Made by a program: the position numbers and the translations under genes. Below the pieces are notes generated by a model. It was not told the origin of the DNA and did not search any database. It worked only from the letters and a program-made list of their open reading frames with translations. From Roseitranquillus sediminis (lineage in GTDB: Bacteria; Pseudomonadota; Alphaproteobacteria; Rhodobacterales; Rhodobacteraceae), in contig NZ_JAFFOB010000018.1 in the NCBI RefSeq assembly GCF_016918935.1, positions 1 to 64,000 of the forward strand: a stretch of DNA of 64,000 nt. Direction: 5' to 3'. This document shows positions 1 through 8,546 of this stretch, piece after piece. Each line of letters opens with the position of its first letter. Position 1 is the first letter of the stretch.

Positions 1-48
1 CATGAGCACGTGCTCAGGCATATGCCTAAGCCTCCATGGCTATGCCTG
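1..48. repeat. Left arm of 48-bp inverted repeat outside the IS3 element
   Basis: Positions 1-48 match the reverse complement of 1421-1468 at 46 of 48 positions by eye. The repeat lies outside the terminal repeats of the IS3 element. The right arm sits immediately before the start of the neighbouring transposase remnant (MSEIEIITDGD at 1467). The arms are therefore probably two copies of the tip of that second IS type in opposite orientation. The arm holds short palindromes such as AGGCATATGCCT. Confidence 0.8.
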
Positions 49-74
49 GGGGTCCGGTCGAAACGGGGGCCAGT

Positions 75-1018
75 TCAGAGCTCGATCGCCAGTTCCCCAT
101 CCTCTGGAAGCAATCGGATCTCCGTAAGCGTCCGGCCCTGTGGTCTGCCCACCTGCGGTCCTTTGATCATTCTGAGTCTTTGGATTTCATAGCCTGTTCG
201 TTGTGTCGTCGGTAGCGGCCGATCGGCGGAGACTACCATTGATCGGAGCGGGTCGGCCGCGGCGCGATTGCGCGCCGCGGCCGGGGTCGATCCGCCATGG
301 GCGGAGTGCGGCCTGGCGGTGTTGAAGTCGCGCCGCCATTTCTCGATCACCGCGCGTGCCTCGACCATCGAGCCGAAGACCTCCTCGTTCAGACATTCAT
401 CCCGGAAGCGGGCGTTGAATCACTCGACGAACCCGTTCTGCTGCGGCTTGCCAAGTGCGATGTAGTGCCAGTTGACGCCGGTGCGGTTCGTCCAATCGAG
501 CACGGCGCGCGAGGTGAGCTCGCTCCCGTCTTCGGAGACGATCATCAGCGGCGCGCCACGCCAGGCGGTCAGTGCCTCGAGCTGGTGGACCACGCGGGCG
601 CCGGGTATCAAGCTGTCGACAACGAGTGCCAACGCCTCGCGGGTGAGATCGTCCACTACCGCCAGCACTCGGAAGCGACGGCCGCAGGACAGCACGTCCG
701 ACACGAAATCCAGCGACCAGAGTGGTTCGGCCCCTGCGGGATCGTCATTGGCGCTCGGGTGCCGGTCGCGCGCTTGCGGCCGCGTCGTCGCCGGACCGAC
801 AGCCCCTCCTCGGTGCAGAGCCGGAACAGCTTCTTCCTGTTCATCACGATCCCTTCCCGTTCGAGGAGACTGCCGAGCCGCCGGTAGCCGAACCGTCGCC
901 GCTCACCGGAGCCCGCAGACGCGCCCGTATCTCTGGGCTGTCCGGCACCTGATTGCGCCGGATCGACCTCGGCCAGCGCGCAGGCCAGCCGCTGCGAGAG
1001 GCCGTGCTCCTGCATCAC
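75..1018 (-). pseudogene. IS3-type transposase orfB (rve integrase), frameshifted
   Basis: Reading down the minus strand, an HTH_21-like region (about 1018-720, including FGYRRLG and the MNRKKLFRL segment) changes frame near 700. It continues as an integrase core with LAVVDDLTREAL, then SEDGSELTS and LGKPQQNGFVE at 704-420. A stop follows. The C-terminal part (FNARFRDECLNEEVFGS, then RRDFNTARPHSAHGG) continues in another frame to 75. The order and the D-D-E type motifs identify an IS3 orfB. At least one frameshift and one stop make it non-functional as read. Confidence 0.8.
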
Positions 1019-1053
1019 ACGGAGAGCGACCTCGCGCCGCTCGGCGGGCCGCC

Positions 1054-1386
1054 TCAGTTTTTTCCAAGGACGTCCTTCAGCGCGGCAACGTCGAGCATGG
1101 CTTTCGCCAGCAGCTTCTTCAGCCGCCGGCTCTCGTCCTCGAGGCCCTTGAGCTTCGCCGCGTCAGAGGTACCCATGCCGCGATTAGTTCGCCTTCCACC
1201 GGTAGAAGGTCTACTCGCTGACGCTGTGCCGGCGGCACACCTCCGCCGTCGTCGCGCCGTCGGCGTATACGCCGACCCTGCTCGCGCAGCACCGCGATGA
1301 TCTGCTGCTCGCGCATCGTCCGTCCTCCGTTGACGGACTCTCATAGCAACCGCGGGACCCACCGGGGGCAGACCACAGCAGTTCAT
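1054..1386 (-). pseudogene. IS3-type orfA, frameshifted
   Basis: The C-terminal half reads DAAKLKGLEDESRRLKKLL followed by MLDVAALKDVLGKN, the coiled coil typical of IS3-family OrfA just before OrfB. The N-terminal helix-turn-helix (MREQQIIAVLREQGR and TAEVCRRHSVSE) is split over other frames between 1210 and 1316, so the reading frame is broken at least once. It lies directly upstream of the orfB remnant in the normal IS3 order. Confidence 0.75.
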
Positions 1387-1420
1387 CCTTCATGGTCTAC
1401 CCCCGTTTCGACCAAACATT

Positions 1421-1468
1421 CAGGCATAGCCATGGAGGCTTGGGCATATGCCTGAGCACATGCTCATG
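1421..1468. repeat. Right arm of 48-bp inverted repeat outside the IS3 element
   Basis: Partner of positions 1-48 (two mismatches seen). It ends at the ATG of the next transposase remnant, so it is probably the upstream end of that IS. Confidence 0.8.
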
Positions 1469-2330
1469 TCTGAGATCGAGATCATCACCGATGGCGACCG
1501 TCGGCGGCGCTGGTCGGCGTCCGAGAACCTGCGGATCGTGGAAGGTGAGGAGGACCGTGGCGCCAGTGGCGCCGCGTAGGCCGACGAACATGAATGAGCG
1601 GGAGAGCATCTCGGTCGTCGCGCGGCGCAATGGTGTGGCGCCGAACCTCCTCGATTGTTGGCGCAGGCTGATGCTGGAAGGAGGGAGCATGGCGGTGACC
1701 GGCGACGACGAGGTGACCAGGTCGAGCCTGCGAGACGGGCCGTCCGGCAGATGGAGTACCGCATCCGCGAACTGGAGCGGCAGCTCGGGCGCAAGACGCT
1801 CGAAGTGGAGATCCTCAAACAGGCGCTGGAGAAGTCACAGGCAAGAAAACCGACGTTGCTTGCGCAGTCGCAGCTGAAGGGCGGTTCCCGATGAAGGCCG
1901 CCGCCGAGACGCTCGGGGGGTCACGCTCGAACCTGCACGACCGGCTGAGCGGGAGAGCCAAGCCGCGTCGGCGCTACCACAAGGCGCAAGACGGTGATGG
2001 CCGAGAGGCCCGAACGGGTTGCCGTTGATCACGACGCTGGTGGCGTTGCGACCGACCTACGGCTACCGACGGACGTGCGCGACATGATGCTCGAGGCGGT
2101 CGAGAAGCGGTTCTGCGAAAACCGCACATCCACCCGGTCGAGTTGCTCAGCGACAACGGCTCGCCCTACACCGCCCGCGACACACGCATCTTCACCAGCC
2201 AGCTCGACGTAACGCCCTGCTTCACGCCGGAGAAGAGCCCCGAGAGCAACGCCATGAAGCCTTCGTGAACACGCTGAAGCGTCGCGAGCGCATCTTCGTT
2301 CCTGAGCGCGGGTTGTTCTCGATGTGACTT
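1467..2330 (+). pseudogene. Second IS3-type transposase, decayed (plus-strand copy)
   Basis: The start MSEIEIITDGDRRRRWSA, then VVARRNGVAPNLL and MEYRIRELERQLGRKTLEVE (1749-1810), is the OrfA of a common alphaproteobacterial IS3-type element. Fragments of OrfB follow: SRSNLHDRLSGRAKPRRRYH near 1925, DVRDMMLEAVEKRF near 2075, VELLSDNGSPYTARDTRIF near 2140, and a PCFTPEKSPESN segment with AFVNTLKRRER up to about 2300. Several frameshifts and a large internal deletion are present (about 0.85 kb remains). Non-functional. Confidence 0.75.
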
Positions 2331-2334
2331 CAAC

Positions 2335-2646
2335 CTTTCCGCCGACGAGGTCGAAGTCAGCTCGAACGTCCGGCAGTAGCATGACGCGCACGTATCTCGC
2401 TTCACGTGTTCACGAAGGGCGAGCCATCGTCCGGCAAATATCCGAGGAGAATGGCGAGCAACATGCTGTTCCTTTCCGGGCTCTTCTCCGGCGTGAAGCA
2501 GGGCGTTACGTCGAGCTGGCTGGCGAAGAATGCGCGTAGCGCCGGCGTCACCGGGCGAAACCGTTGTCACTGAGCATATCGACCGAGTGCGTGGCACAAT
2601 TTCCGCCGAAGAGTTGCCCACCGCCTCGAGCATCTTGCCTGCGAAC
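2335..2646 (-). pseudogene. Third transposase fragment, inverted copy of the previous one
   Basis: On the minus strand this reads KMLEAV, then SVDMLSDNGFAR, a QLDVTPCFTPEKSP segment, FVNT and a KRDYVRV-like segment, in shifting frames. These are the same OrfB pieces as at 2085-2300. The two copies face each other tail to tail. The stretch at 2482-2530 is nearly identical to the complement of 2200-2246. It ends about 18 bp before the stop codon of the molybdenum hydroxylase gene. Confidence 0.7.
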
Positions 2647-2663
2647 CGCGGCCTCAAAATCAA

Positions 2664-4889
2664 TCAGGCGAAGGCAAGTTCGCGGACAAGGGGCAGCTGC
2701 CGGATCCTCCGACCGGTCAACGCGAAAACTGCGTTGGCCAATGCGGGCGCGACCGGCGGCGTGCCCGGTTCGCCCACGCCGCCGGGGCTCTCGCCACTCT
2801 CGAGAATGCGCGTCTCGATCGCCGGGCACTGATCCATCCGGAGCACTTCGCAGTCGTGAAAGTTCGACTGCTCCACCCGGCCGCCGGCGAAGGTGATCTG
2901 GCCCATGATGGTGGCGGAAAGGCCGTAGATGATGCCGGACTGGATCTGCGCCTCGATGTTGCGCGGGTCGAGCGCGATGCCAACATCTATCGCGCACCAG
3001 ATCCGCTCGACGCGCAGGCCGCGGTCGGTCTGTCGCACCTGCACCACCTGCGCGGTGGGCGAGCCGTAGCTGAAGCAGAAGGCAACGCCGCGCGCCACGC
3101 CATCGGGCAGCGGCGTTCCCCACCCCGACATCTCGGCCACTGTCCGCAGCACGCGCGCCGATGCGGCGTGCTCATCCCGCATGAGGCCGAGGCGCATTGC
3201 CACCGGGTCCTGCCCGCCCGCATGCGCAAGTTCGTCGAGGAAGCACTCGGTGAAGAACGTGTTGTGCGAGTGGCCGACCGAGCGCCAGAAGCCGATCGGC
3301 ACCGCCACGTTGGCGACATGCCCCTGCACGCGGAATGCGGGAATCGCATAGGGCTGGTCGAAGCAGCCCTCCACCAGGAACTTGTCCGGGCCCGGCGGCG
3401 CCATCCCCGCCTGCCGCACGATCTGCGTCGCCGCGATCGACGGCGCCGCGATGTCCGCCTTCAGCGCCTCCGGCCCGCGGGGGCCGGGCAGGCCGACCAA
3501 CCGTGCGATGGCGCCGGGACGGTACCAGTCGTGCCGCACGTCCTCCTCGCGCCTCCAGGTCATCTTGATCGGCGTGCCGGGCATCGCCACCGCGATCCGC
3601 GCGGCCTGATCAGTGAAGTCGAACTCCGCCCGCCGGCCGAAGCCGCCGCCGAGGTAGGTGGTGACGATCTCAACCGCCTCGGGCGCAAGGCCGGCAACCT
3701 CCGCCGCGCTCTCGCGCGTGCGCGTCGGAGACTGCGTTCCTGCCCAGAGTATCAGCCGACTGTCGCTGTAGAGCGCGCTCGCCGTCATCGGCTCCATCGT
3801 CGTGTGCGCGAGGTAGGGCGCCCGGTACTCCGCCCGCAGCGCCCGCGGGTCCGCCAGCGCCGCGTCCACGTCGCCGTCGTCGCGCAGGGCCATTTGCGTC
3901 GGCGCGTCGAATGCCGCGGCGATGCCGGCGAAGATCGCGTCGGTGTCGGACGGATAGGGCGCGTCAGCCCAATCCACCTCCACCCGCTCGGCGGCCTGCA
4001 TCGCGGCCCATGTCGTCCGGGCCACCACCGCGATTCCGTTGCCGATGTCGAGCACGCGCACCACGTCTGGCATCCGCTCGGCCTCGGCGGCATCGAAGCG
4101 CAACATCGGTGCGCCGAGATGCGGGTTCGTCCGCACCGTCGCGAAGAGCGCGCCATCGAGCCGCACGTCCGTCGCGAACTCCGCCTGGCCCGTCACCTTG
4201 TCCGCCATGTCCAGCCGCGGCAGCGAGCGGCCGAGCAGCCGCCACGCCGCCCGCGGCTTGAGCGGCGGGTCGCGCGGCGCCTCCAATGCGGCCGCTGCCT
4301 CCGCCAGATCCGGATAGCTCAGCCGCGCCCCGTCCGGCGCCAGCACCGCGCCTGCCTCGGTCCGCAGTCGCGCTGCAGGAAGATCCCAACGCCGCGCCGC
4401 CGCCTCGACCAGCATGACGCGTGCCGCCGCACCTGCCCGGCGCATCCGCTCGAACGCATCTGCGGTCGAGGTCGAGCCGCCGGTCAGCTGCATCGCCATC
4501 AGCCGCGCGCCCAGCTCCATCGCCCCCTCCGCCAGTTCCTGAACCCAGCTCTCGCGGTAGTCGGCGAACGGCAGGCCCAGCGCGATGATCCGGCTGTTGG
4601 CGTAGGCGAGCGAGGCGGGACCGTGGACCGCCCGCACCTCGCTCCAGTCGAGGTCCATCTCCTCGGCGACGAGCGCGGCGAGCGTCGTCTGCACCCCCTG
4701 CCCCATCTCCGCCCGCGGCGCGATCACCGTCACCCCCTCCCGCGTCACGAGCACGTAGGGGTTGAGAGCGGCCTCGCCCTCATCCGGCTCCACCGGGTTC
4801 GGCAGTGGCGCGGTCAGGACGCGGTAGCCGACGGCGAGGCCACCTGCGACCGCCGCCGAGCCGAGCAGAAAGCCGCGCCGTCCGATCAT
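2664..4889 (-). CDS. Molybdenum hydroxylase large subunit (IorB/aldehyde oxidoreductase type)
   Basis: A 741-residue protein of the xanthine oxidase/isoquinoline 1-oxidoreductase beta-subunit family, which binds a molybdopterin cofactor and oxidises aldehydes or N-heterocycles with water as oxygen donor. It opens with a twin-arginine signal (R4-R5, RRGFLLG, then a hydrophobic stretch), so export by Tat or N-terminal anchoring is expected. The two-part Mo-binding domain is visible: [18 protein letters not shown] near residue 63, a [11 protein letters not shown] loop mid-protein, and the conserved GVGEPG near the C-terminus with the catalytic Glu at about 707. Its start overlaps the stop of the small [2Fe-2S] subunit by four bases. 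Unlike many relatives there is no cytochrome c partner in the window. The substrate is unknown. Its place in the hpnCDE operon suggests an isoprenoid or carotenoid aldehyde, which is inference. Confidence 0.85.
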   Translation of the reverse strand: MIGRRGFLLGSAAVAGGLAVGYRVLTAPLPNPVEPDEGEAALNPYVLVTREGVTVIAPRAEMGQGVQTTLAALVAEEMDLDWSEVRAVHGPASLAYANSRIIALGLPFADYRESWVQELAEGAMELGARLMAMQLTGGSTSTADAFERMRRAGAAARVMLVEAAARRWDLPAARLRTEAGAVLAPDGARLSYPDLAEAAAALEAPRDPPLKPRAAWRLLGRSLPRLDMADKVTGQAEFATDVRLDGALFATVRTNPHLGAPMLRFDAAEAERMPDVVRVLDIGNGIAVVARTTWAAMQAAERVEVDWADAPYPSDTDAIFAGIAAAFDAPTQMALRDDGDVDAALADPRALRAEYRAPYLAHTTMEPMTASALYSDSRLILWAGTQSPTRTRESAAEVAGLAPEAVEIVTTYLGGGFGRRAEFDFTDQAARIAVAMPGTPIKMTWRREEDVRHDWYRPGAIARLVGLPGPRGPEALKADIAAPSIAATQIVRQAGMAPPGPDKFLVEGCFDQPYAIPAFRVQGHVANVAVPIGFWRSVGHSHNTFFTECFLDELAHAGGQDPVAMRLGLMRDEHAASARVLRTVAEMSGWGTPLPDGVARGVAFCFSYGSPTAQVVQVRQTDRGLRVERIWCAIDVGIALDPRNIEAQIQSGIIYGLSATIMGQITFAGGRVEQSNFHDCEVLRMDQCPAIETRILESGESPGGVGEPGTPPVAPALANAVFALTGRRIRQLPLVRELAFA

Positions 4890-5341
4890 GCGTCGCGCAG
4901 CCGGGCCGCGGCCGCGTGGATGGCGGCGCGGATGCGCGGATATGTACCACAGCGGCAGAGGTTCCCCGACATGGCCTCGTCGATGTCATCGTCCGTCGGA
5001 TCGGGTGTCCGGCGCAGCAGCGCGCTCGCCGCCATGATCTGTCCCGGCTGGCAATAGCCGCACTGCGCCACCTGCTCGCCGATCCAGACCTCCTGCAGCG
5101 GCGTCAGGACGCCGTTGCCCAGCCCCTCGATGGTGGTCACCTCGCCCGTCACCTCGCCCACGGCGACGCCGCAGGCGGGTACCGCCTCGCCGTCGAGATG
5201 CACGGTGCAGGCGCCGCAGGCGGCGATGCCGCAACCGAACTTGGTCCCGGTCAGGCCCAGCACGTCGCGCAGGACCCAGAGGAGCGGCGTCTGCGGATCG
5301 ACCTCCACCTGGTGCTCGGTGCCATTTACGACGATCTTCAT
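4886..5341 (-). CDS. [2Fe-2S] small subunit of the molybdenum hydroxylase (IorA type)
   Basis: A 151-residue electron-transfer subunit. The plant-type cluster ligands are C37, C42, C45 and C57 (CGIAACGAC); the C-terminal helical domain ligands are C94, C97, C129 and C131 (CGYCQPGQ and CRC). Length and order are standard for the family. The gene starts 12 bp after the stop of hpnE, with GGAG in the gap as ribosome binding site, and overlaps the large subunit gene by ATGA. It is therefore almost certainly co-transcribed with hpnCDE. It would pass electrons from the Mo centre to an unidentified acceptor. Confidence 0.9.
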   Translation of the reverse strand: MKIVVNGTEHQVEVDPQTPLLWVLRDVLGLTGTKFGCGIAACGACTVHLDGEAVPACGVAVGEVTGEVTTIEGLGNGVLTPLQEVWIGEQVAQCGYCQPGQIMAASALLRRTPDPTDDDIDEAMSGNLCRCGTYPRIRAAIHAAAARLRDA

Positions 5342-5353
5342 GCAGACTCCGGA

Positions 5354-6649
5354 TCAGGCACGGGCCGGGCGTGGCGCGGTCGGCCGGCGAAACGGCCGCC
5401 GCCAGCCGGAGCGCAGCACCGCGCGCGCTGCGCTGTCGCCGGACCGCACTGCGCCCTCGATCGTGGCGGGCAAGCCGGTCCGCACGTGGTCGCCCGCCAG
5501 AAGCAAGTTGCGGAACCCGCTCCGCATCGGCAGCCGCCGCGCCACGCCGGCAGGCGACTGGTCGAAGGTTGCGCGCTTCTCGATGAGCAGACGCGAGGCC
5601 GTCGGCGCCTCGACCCCGAGGTCCAGCGCCGCGCGCACCTCGGACCAGATCAACGCCAGCGCCTCGTTCCGCGGCATCGCCATCAGCGGCGAGGCGTCCG
5701 CCGCGGACACGGTCACAGAGAGGACTTCGCCGCGCCGGAAGATCCAGTGCGCATGCGTGCCGAGGACGCCCAGCATCGGCGGCGCAGTTTCGGCCGTGCC
5801 TTCCGGCAGGCGGAAGTGGGCGTTCAGGATGGCGCAGCGCTCCTCCGGCGGACGCAGCCCCGGAAGCACCCCGGCGAGCCGCGACGGCGACAGTGCAAGG
5901 ATGACCCGATCGGAGGGCTGCAACGATATCGCGCCGTCGGAGAAGATCAGCGCCTCAGCTCGTCCCGCATCGCCCCGGATGGAAAGGAGGCGGCGCCCGA
6001 GACCGATCTCGGCACCCCGGCGACCAAGGTATGCGACCGCCGGCTCGATCAGCGCAGCTCCCAGCCCCCGCGGCGCGAGCATCGGCCGTGCATACCGGCC
6101 GCCGCGCCCGAAGGTCCGCACCAGCGCCGCGAAGAGCAGCCGCGCCGAAGCCCGCTCGGGCGGCGCATTCAACACGGCCAGCGTCAGCGGAACCCAGAAG
6201 CGCTCCCATGCCGCATCACGACCGCGGATCGCCTGCGCCACCGTGGCGCCCGGCCTCGCTGCCAGCCGCAGCGCCGCGCCGAAGTCGCCGGCAAGGGTTC
6301 CCGGCGGGCGCCGCGCCGGGTCCAGGAACCACAGCGGCCCCTTCCCCACCGAAACCGTCCAGCGCGCGCGACTCGCGAGGTCCACGAACGGAAATGTCGG
6401 CTCCGTCGCCACCAGCGCGTCCGAGGCCCCGATCCGGCGCAGGTAGTCAAGTACCGCCCGGTTGCCGCTCAGCACCAGGTGGTTGCCATTATCGATCGTG
6501 CAGCCGAGCGTCCCGTCGAAGAAGCTGCGGCAGCGGCCACCCGCCGCCGGTGCCGCTTCGTGGAGAACGACCGACCGGCCGGCCTCCGCCAGCCGGACCG
6601 CGGCGGCGAGCCCGGCTAGGCCCGCGCCGACGACGTGGGTGACGCTCAC
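5354..6649 (-). CDS. hpnE: HpnE, FAD-dependent hydroxysqualene dehydroxylase
   Basis: A 431-residue flavin amine oxidase-like protein with an N-terminal dinucleotide-binding loop (GAGLAGLAAA, residues 8-17) and a C-terminal LLAGDHVRTGLPATIEGAV segment typical of HpnE. With HpnC and HpnD it makes squalene from two farnesyl diphosphates; HpnE reduces hydroxysqualene to squalene. The start is the GTG at 6649, which overlaps the hpnD stop as GTGA. The frame stays open far upstream, but only as an out-of-frame shadow of hpnD. No squalene-hopene cyclase is present nearby, so the squalene may feed the carotenoid genes encoded divergently. Confidence 0.88.
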   Translation of the reverse strand: MSVTHVVGAGLAGLAAAVRLAEAGRSVVLHEAAPAAGGRCRSFFDGTLGCTIDNGNHLVLSGNRAVLDYLRRIGASDALVATEPTFPFVDLASRARWTVSVGKGPLWFLDPARRPPGTLAGDFGAALRLAARPGATVAQAIRGRDAAWERFWVPLTLAVLNAPPERASARLLFAALVRTFGRGGRYARPMLAPRGLGAALIEPAVAYLGRRGAEIGLGRRLLSIRGDAGRAEALIFSDGAISLQPSDRVILALSPSRLAGVLPGLRPPEERCAILNAHFRLPEGTAETAPPMLGVLGTHAHWIFRRGEVLSVTVSAADASPLMAMPRNEALALIWSEVRAALDLGVEAPTASRLLIEKRATFDQSPAGVARRLPMRSGFRNLLLAGDHVRTGLPATIEGAVRSGDSAARAVLRSGWRRPFRRPTAPRPARA

Positions 6650-7542
6650 GCGCCCGCCCCGCGCAGGGCGCAGCGCAGGCCCAGCCACACCTTGCGCCGC
6701 TGCGAGAGGCGGGGCGGCGGGCCGACCCACCCCGCCGCGCGCATGTCGTCCAGCATCCGTCCGTAAGGCCCCATCATCAGGAGCGCCGGCGCGAGCCGCA
6801 GCCGGGAGTGCGACGTGATCTCCACCCGCGCCTGCCCGAACCGCTCCGCCGCCACGCGCCCGATGGCCTCGCGCACCCGGGGCAGCGCAGGATGGCCAAC
6901 TGCGGACTGCGGCGCCAGCGGCACGCCCTCGCGACGCAGGAGGTCGCGCGGCAGGTAGAGCCGCCCGCGCGCCGCATCCTCCTCCACATCGCGCAGGATG
7001 TTGACGAGCTGCAGCCCCTCGGCCAGCGCAAGCGCGAAGCGCGAGGACGTCTCCCCGCGCCAGGCGCCGAAGATCCGCATCGAGAGCAGCCCGACCGAGC
7101 CGGCCACGCAGCGGACATAGCGCGCCAGCACCTCGCGCTCGGGCGCCACGAGAGCGCCCTCGACATCCATCCGCATCCCCTCGAGGATGTGGCCCAGCTC
7201 GTCCACCGGCAGGTCGTAGCGCGTCACGGGCGCAAGGAGCGCGCGACCTACGGCAGTGCGCGGCGCGCCGGCGGCGATGCGCGCGACCTCGTCCTCCCAT
7301 GCGTCGAGGCGGGTGTGCTTGACGGGATCGGGTGCATCTCCGTCGGCGACGTCGTCGACAAGTCTGCAGAAAGCATAGACCGCGAAGATGGCCTGGCGCC
7401 GCGGGCGCGGGAGGATCCGCATGCCCGCGGCGAACGATGACCCCGAGGCGGCGACGATCTCGCGCACGTGCCGGTCTGCTTCGCGGCGGCACGCTTCCGA
7501 GAGTTCCGCCCCGAGGTCGAGGTCCCGCGCCGCGTAGGTCAA
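6646..7542 (-). CDS. hpnD: HpnD, presqualene diphosphate synthase
   Basis: A trans-isoprenyl diphosphate synthase-fold protein (298 residues from the chosen start) with both Asp-rich motifs: DDVAD at 63-67 and NILRDVEED at 181-189. This is the squalene/phytoene synthase signature. It should condense two farnesyl diphosphates to presqualene diphosphate. I chose the TTG at 7542 because it overlaps the hpnC stop (TTGA) and lies 6 nt after a strong GGAGGTGG; the ATG further upstream (7584) would overlap hpnC by 46 bp. Operon with hpnC and hpnE. Confidence 0.88.
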   Translation of the reverse strand: MTYAARDLDLGAELSEACRREADRHVREIVAASGSSFAAGMRILPRPRRQAIFAVYAFCRLVDDVADGDAPDPVKHTRLDAWEDEVARIAAGAPRTAVGRALLAPVTRYDLPVDELGHILEGMRMDVEGALVAPEREVLARYVRCVAGSVGLLSMRIFGAWRGETSSRFALALAEGLQLVNILRDVEEDAARGRLYLPRDLLRREGVPLAPQSAVGHPALPRVREAIGRVAAERFGQARVEITSHSRLRLAPALLMMGPYGRMLDDMRAAGWVGPPPRLSQRRKVWLGLRCALRGAGA

Positions 7543-8396
7543 CGCGCCACCTCCCGCGCGACCACCGGCGCGCCGAAGCTCCACCGAAGGGCAGCCACTC
7601 CGCCCATAACCGCTCCCGCGGCGAAGTCCGTCGCGGACAGAGCGACGCGACGGGCGAGCGGGTCACCGCGCCTAAGCTGCGCCGAGAGCCGCCGGGCGAG
7701 GAAGAGGATCGTCGCCACTTCGCCGGCCAGCCGCGGCGAGACGAGGCACGCCGGCAAACCGGCCGCACGTTCGATCAGCCGGTCGCAGCGGTCCAGCGTG
7801 CGGTCGATCACGCGCCGCAGCGCCGGCGAGGCGCTCTGCGCCAGCAGGTCGTCCGGCGCCACCCCCTCCTCGCGCATCCAGTCGCCCGGCAGGTATATGC
7901 GCCCGAGGTCGCGGAAGTCCGGCTTCAGGTCCTGGAGATGGTTGAGGATCTGTAACGCCGCGCAGAGCGCGTCCGACCGCGCCCAGACGTCCCGCGCCTC
8001 GTCGTGAAGATCGAGCAGGAAGCGCCCGACCGGGTGCGCCGAATGCGCGCAATAGTCAGCGAGGTCCGCCCAGTCCGCACAACGGATGCCGCGTGCGTCG
8101 CGTCGGAATGCCACCAGGAGGTCGCGGGGATGGCGATCGTCGAGCCCCACGCGCGCCAGCATCAGCGACAGTTTCGCCGCCGGACCTGCACCCTCGCCAC
8201 CGTCAAGAGCGGCCTCGAACGCATCGAGACGTTGCAGCTTCTCCTCGGAATCGGAAGCGGGATCGTCGGCCACGTCGTCGGCCGCGCGGGCGAAGGCGTA
8301 GAAAGCCGCGACCGTCGGCCTCAGCCGTGCCGCAATCAATCGCGAGGCGACCGGAAAGTTTTCGTCCCGCGCTGTCTTGCTGCGGCTGGACCCCAT
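7539..8396 (-). CDS. hpnC: HpnC, hydroxysqualene synthase
   Basis: A squalene/phytoene synthase-family protein of 285 residues with DDVADD at 40-45 and the HpnC-type second motif NHLQDLKPD at 152-160. HpnC converts presqualene diphosphate to hydroxysqualene. The ATG at 8396 (MGSSRSK) follows GAGGG and is preferred to the upstream ATG at 8444. It is the first gene of the minus-strand run hpnC-hpnD-hpnE-iorA-iorB and faces the carotenoid genes across a 150-bp divergent region, which probably holds promoters for both. Confidence 0.88.
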   Translation of the reverse strand: MGSSRSKTARDENFPVASRLIAARLRPTVAAFYAFARAADDVADDPASDSEEKLQRLDAFEAALDGGEGAGPAAKLSLMLARVGLDDRHPRDLLVAFRRDARGIRCADWADLADYCAHSAHPVGRFLLDLHDEARDVWARSDALCAALQILNHLQDLKPDFRDLGRIYLPGDWMREEGVAPDDLLAQSASPALRRVIDRTLDRCDRLIERAAGLPACLVSPRLAGEVATILFLARRLSAQLRRGDPLARRVALSATDFAAGAVMGGVAALRWSFGAPVVAREVAR

Positions 8397-8546
8397 CGAT
8401 CCCTCATCTTCTGCCTCGGTGCGGCCCTTCGCCTCGGCTCGCATCTCGATCTAGCTTGCGCTTCGGCCAATCAACGGCATCGTCGGTACTCTGTCCATTG
8501 TCGCATGGCATACGTACCGACGCGAGGTCTGGATCAGGAGGACCGC

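Larger units (their letters stand above)
56..1413 (-). mobile_element. IS3-family insertion sequence, decayed
   Basis: Both ends carry the same 14-bp sequence in inverted orientation (GGTCGAAACGGGGG at 56-69 and its complement at 1400-1413), taken as the terminal inverted repeats. The 1.36 kb length suits an IS3 element. Inside, on the minus strand, are pieces of a small orfA (helix-turn-helix plus leucine-rich coiled coil) and a larger orfB integrase. Both are broken by frameshifts or in-frame stops, so the element should not move on its own. End assignment is inferred from the repeats; no clean target duplication is visible. Confidence 0.75.

Noticed and set aside
2856-5057. 733-codon plus-strand frame, and the similar one at 4805-6619
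   Set aside because: Arg/Ala/His-rich translations without domains, exactly antisense to the iorB, iorA and hpnE genes; long shadows are expected at this GC content.
5354-7768. 804-codon open frame that would fuse extra N-terminal sequence to HpnE
   Set aside because: The part upstream of 6649 is out of frame with hpnD and hpnC, which both show strong family motifs; the GTG at 6649 overlaps the hpnD stop and begins the dinucleotide-binding fold.
8397-8546. PpsR/CrtJ operator before the pigment genes
   Set aside because: No TGT-N12-ACA palindrome is present in the gap.
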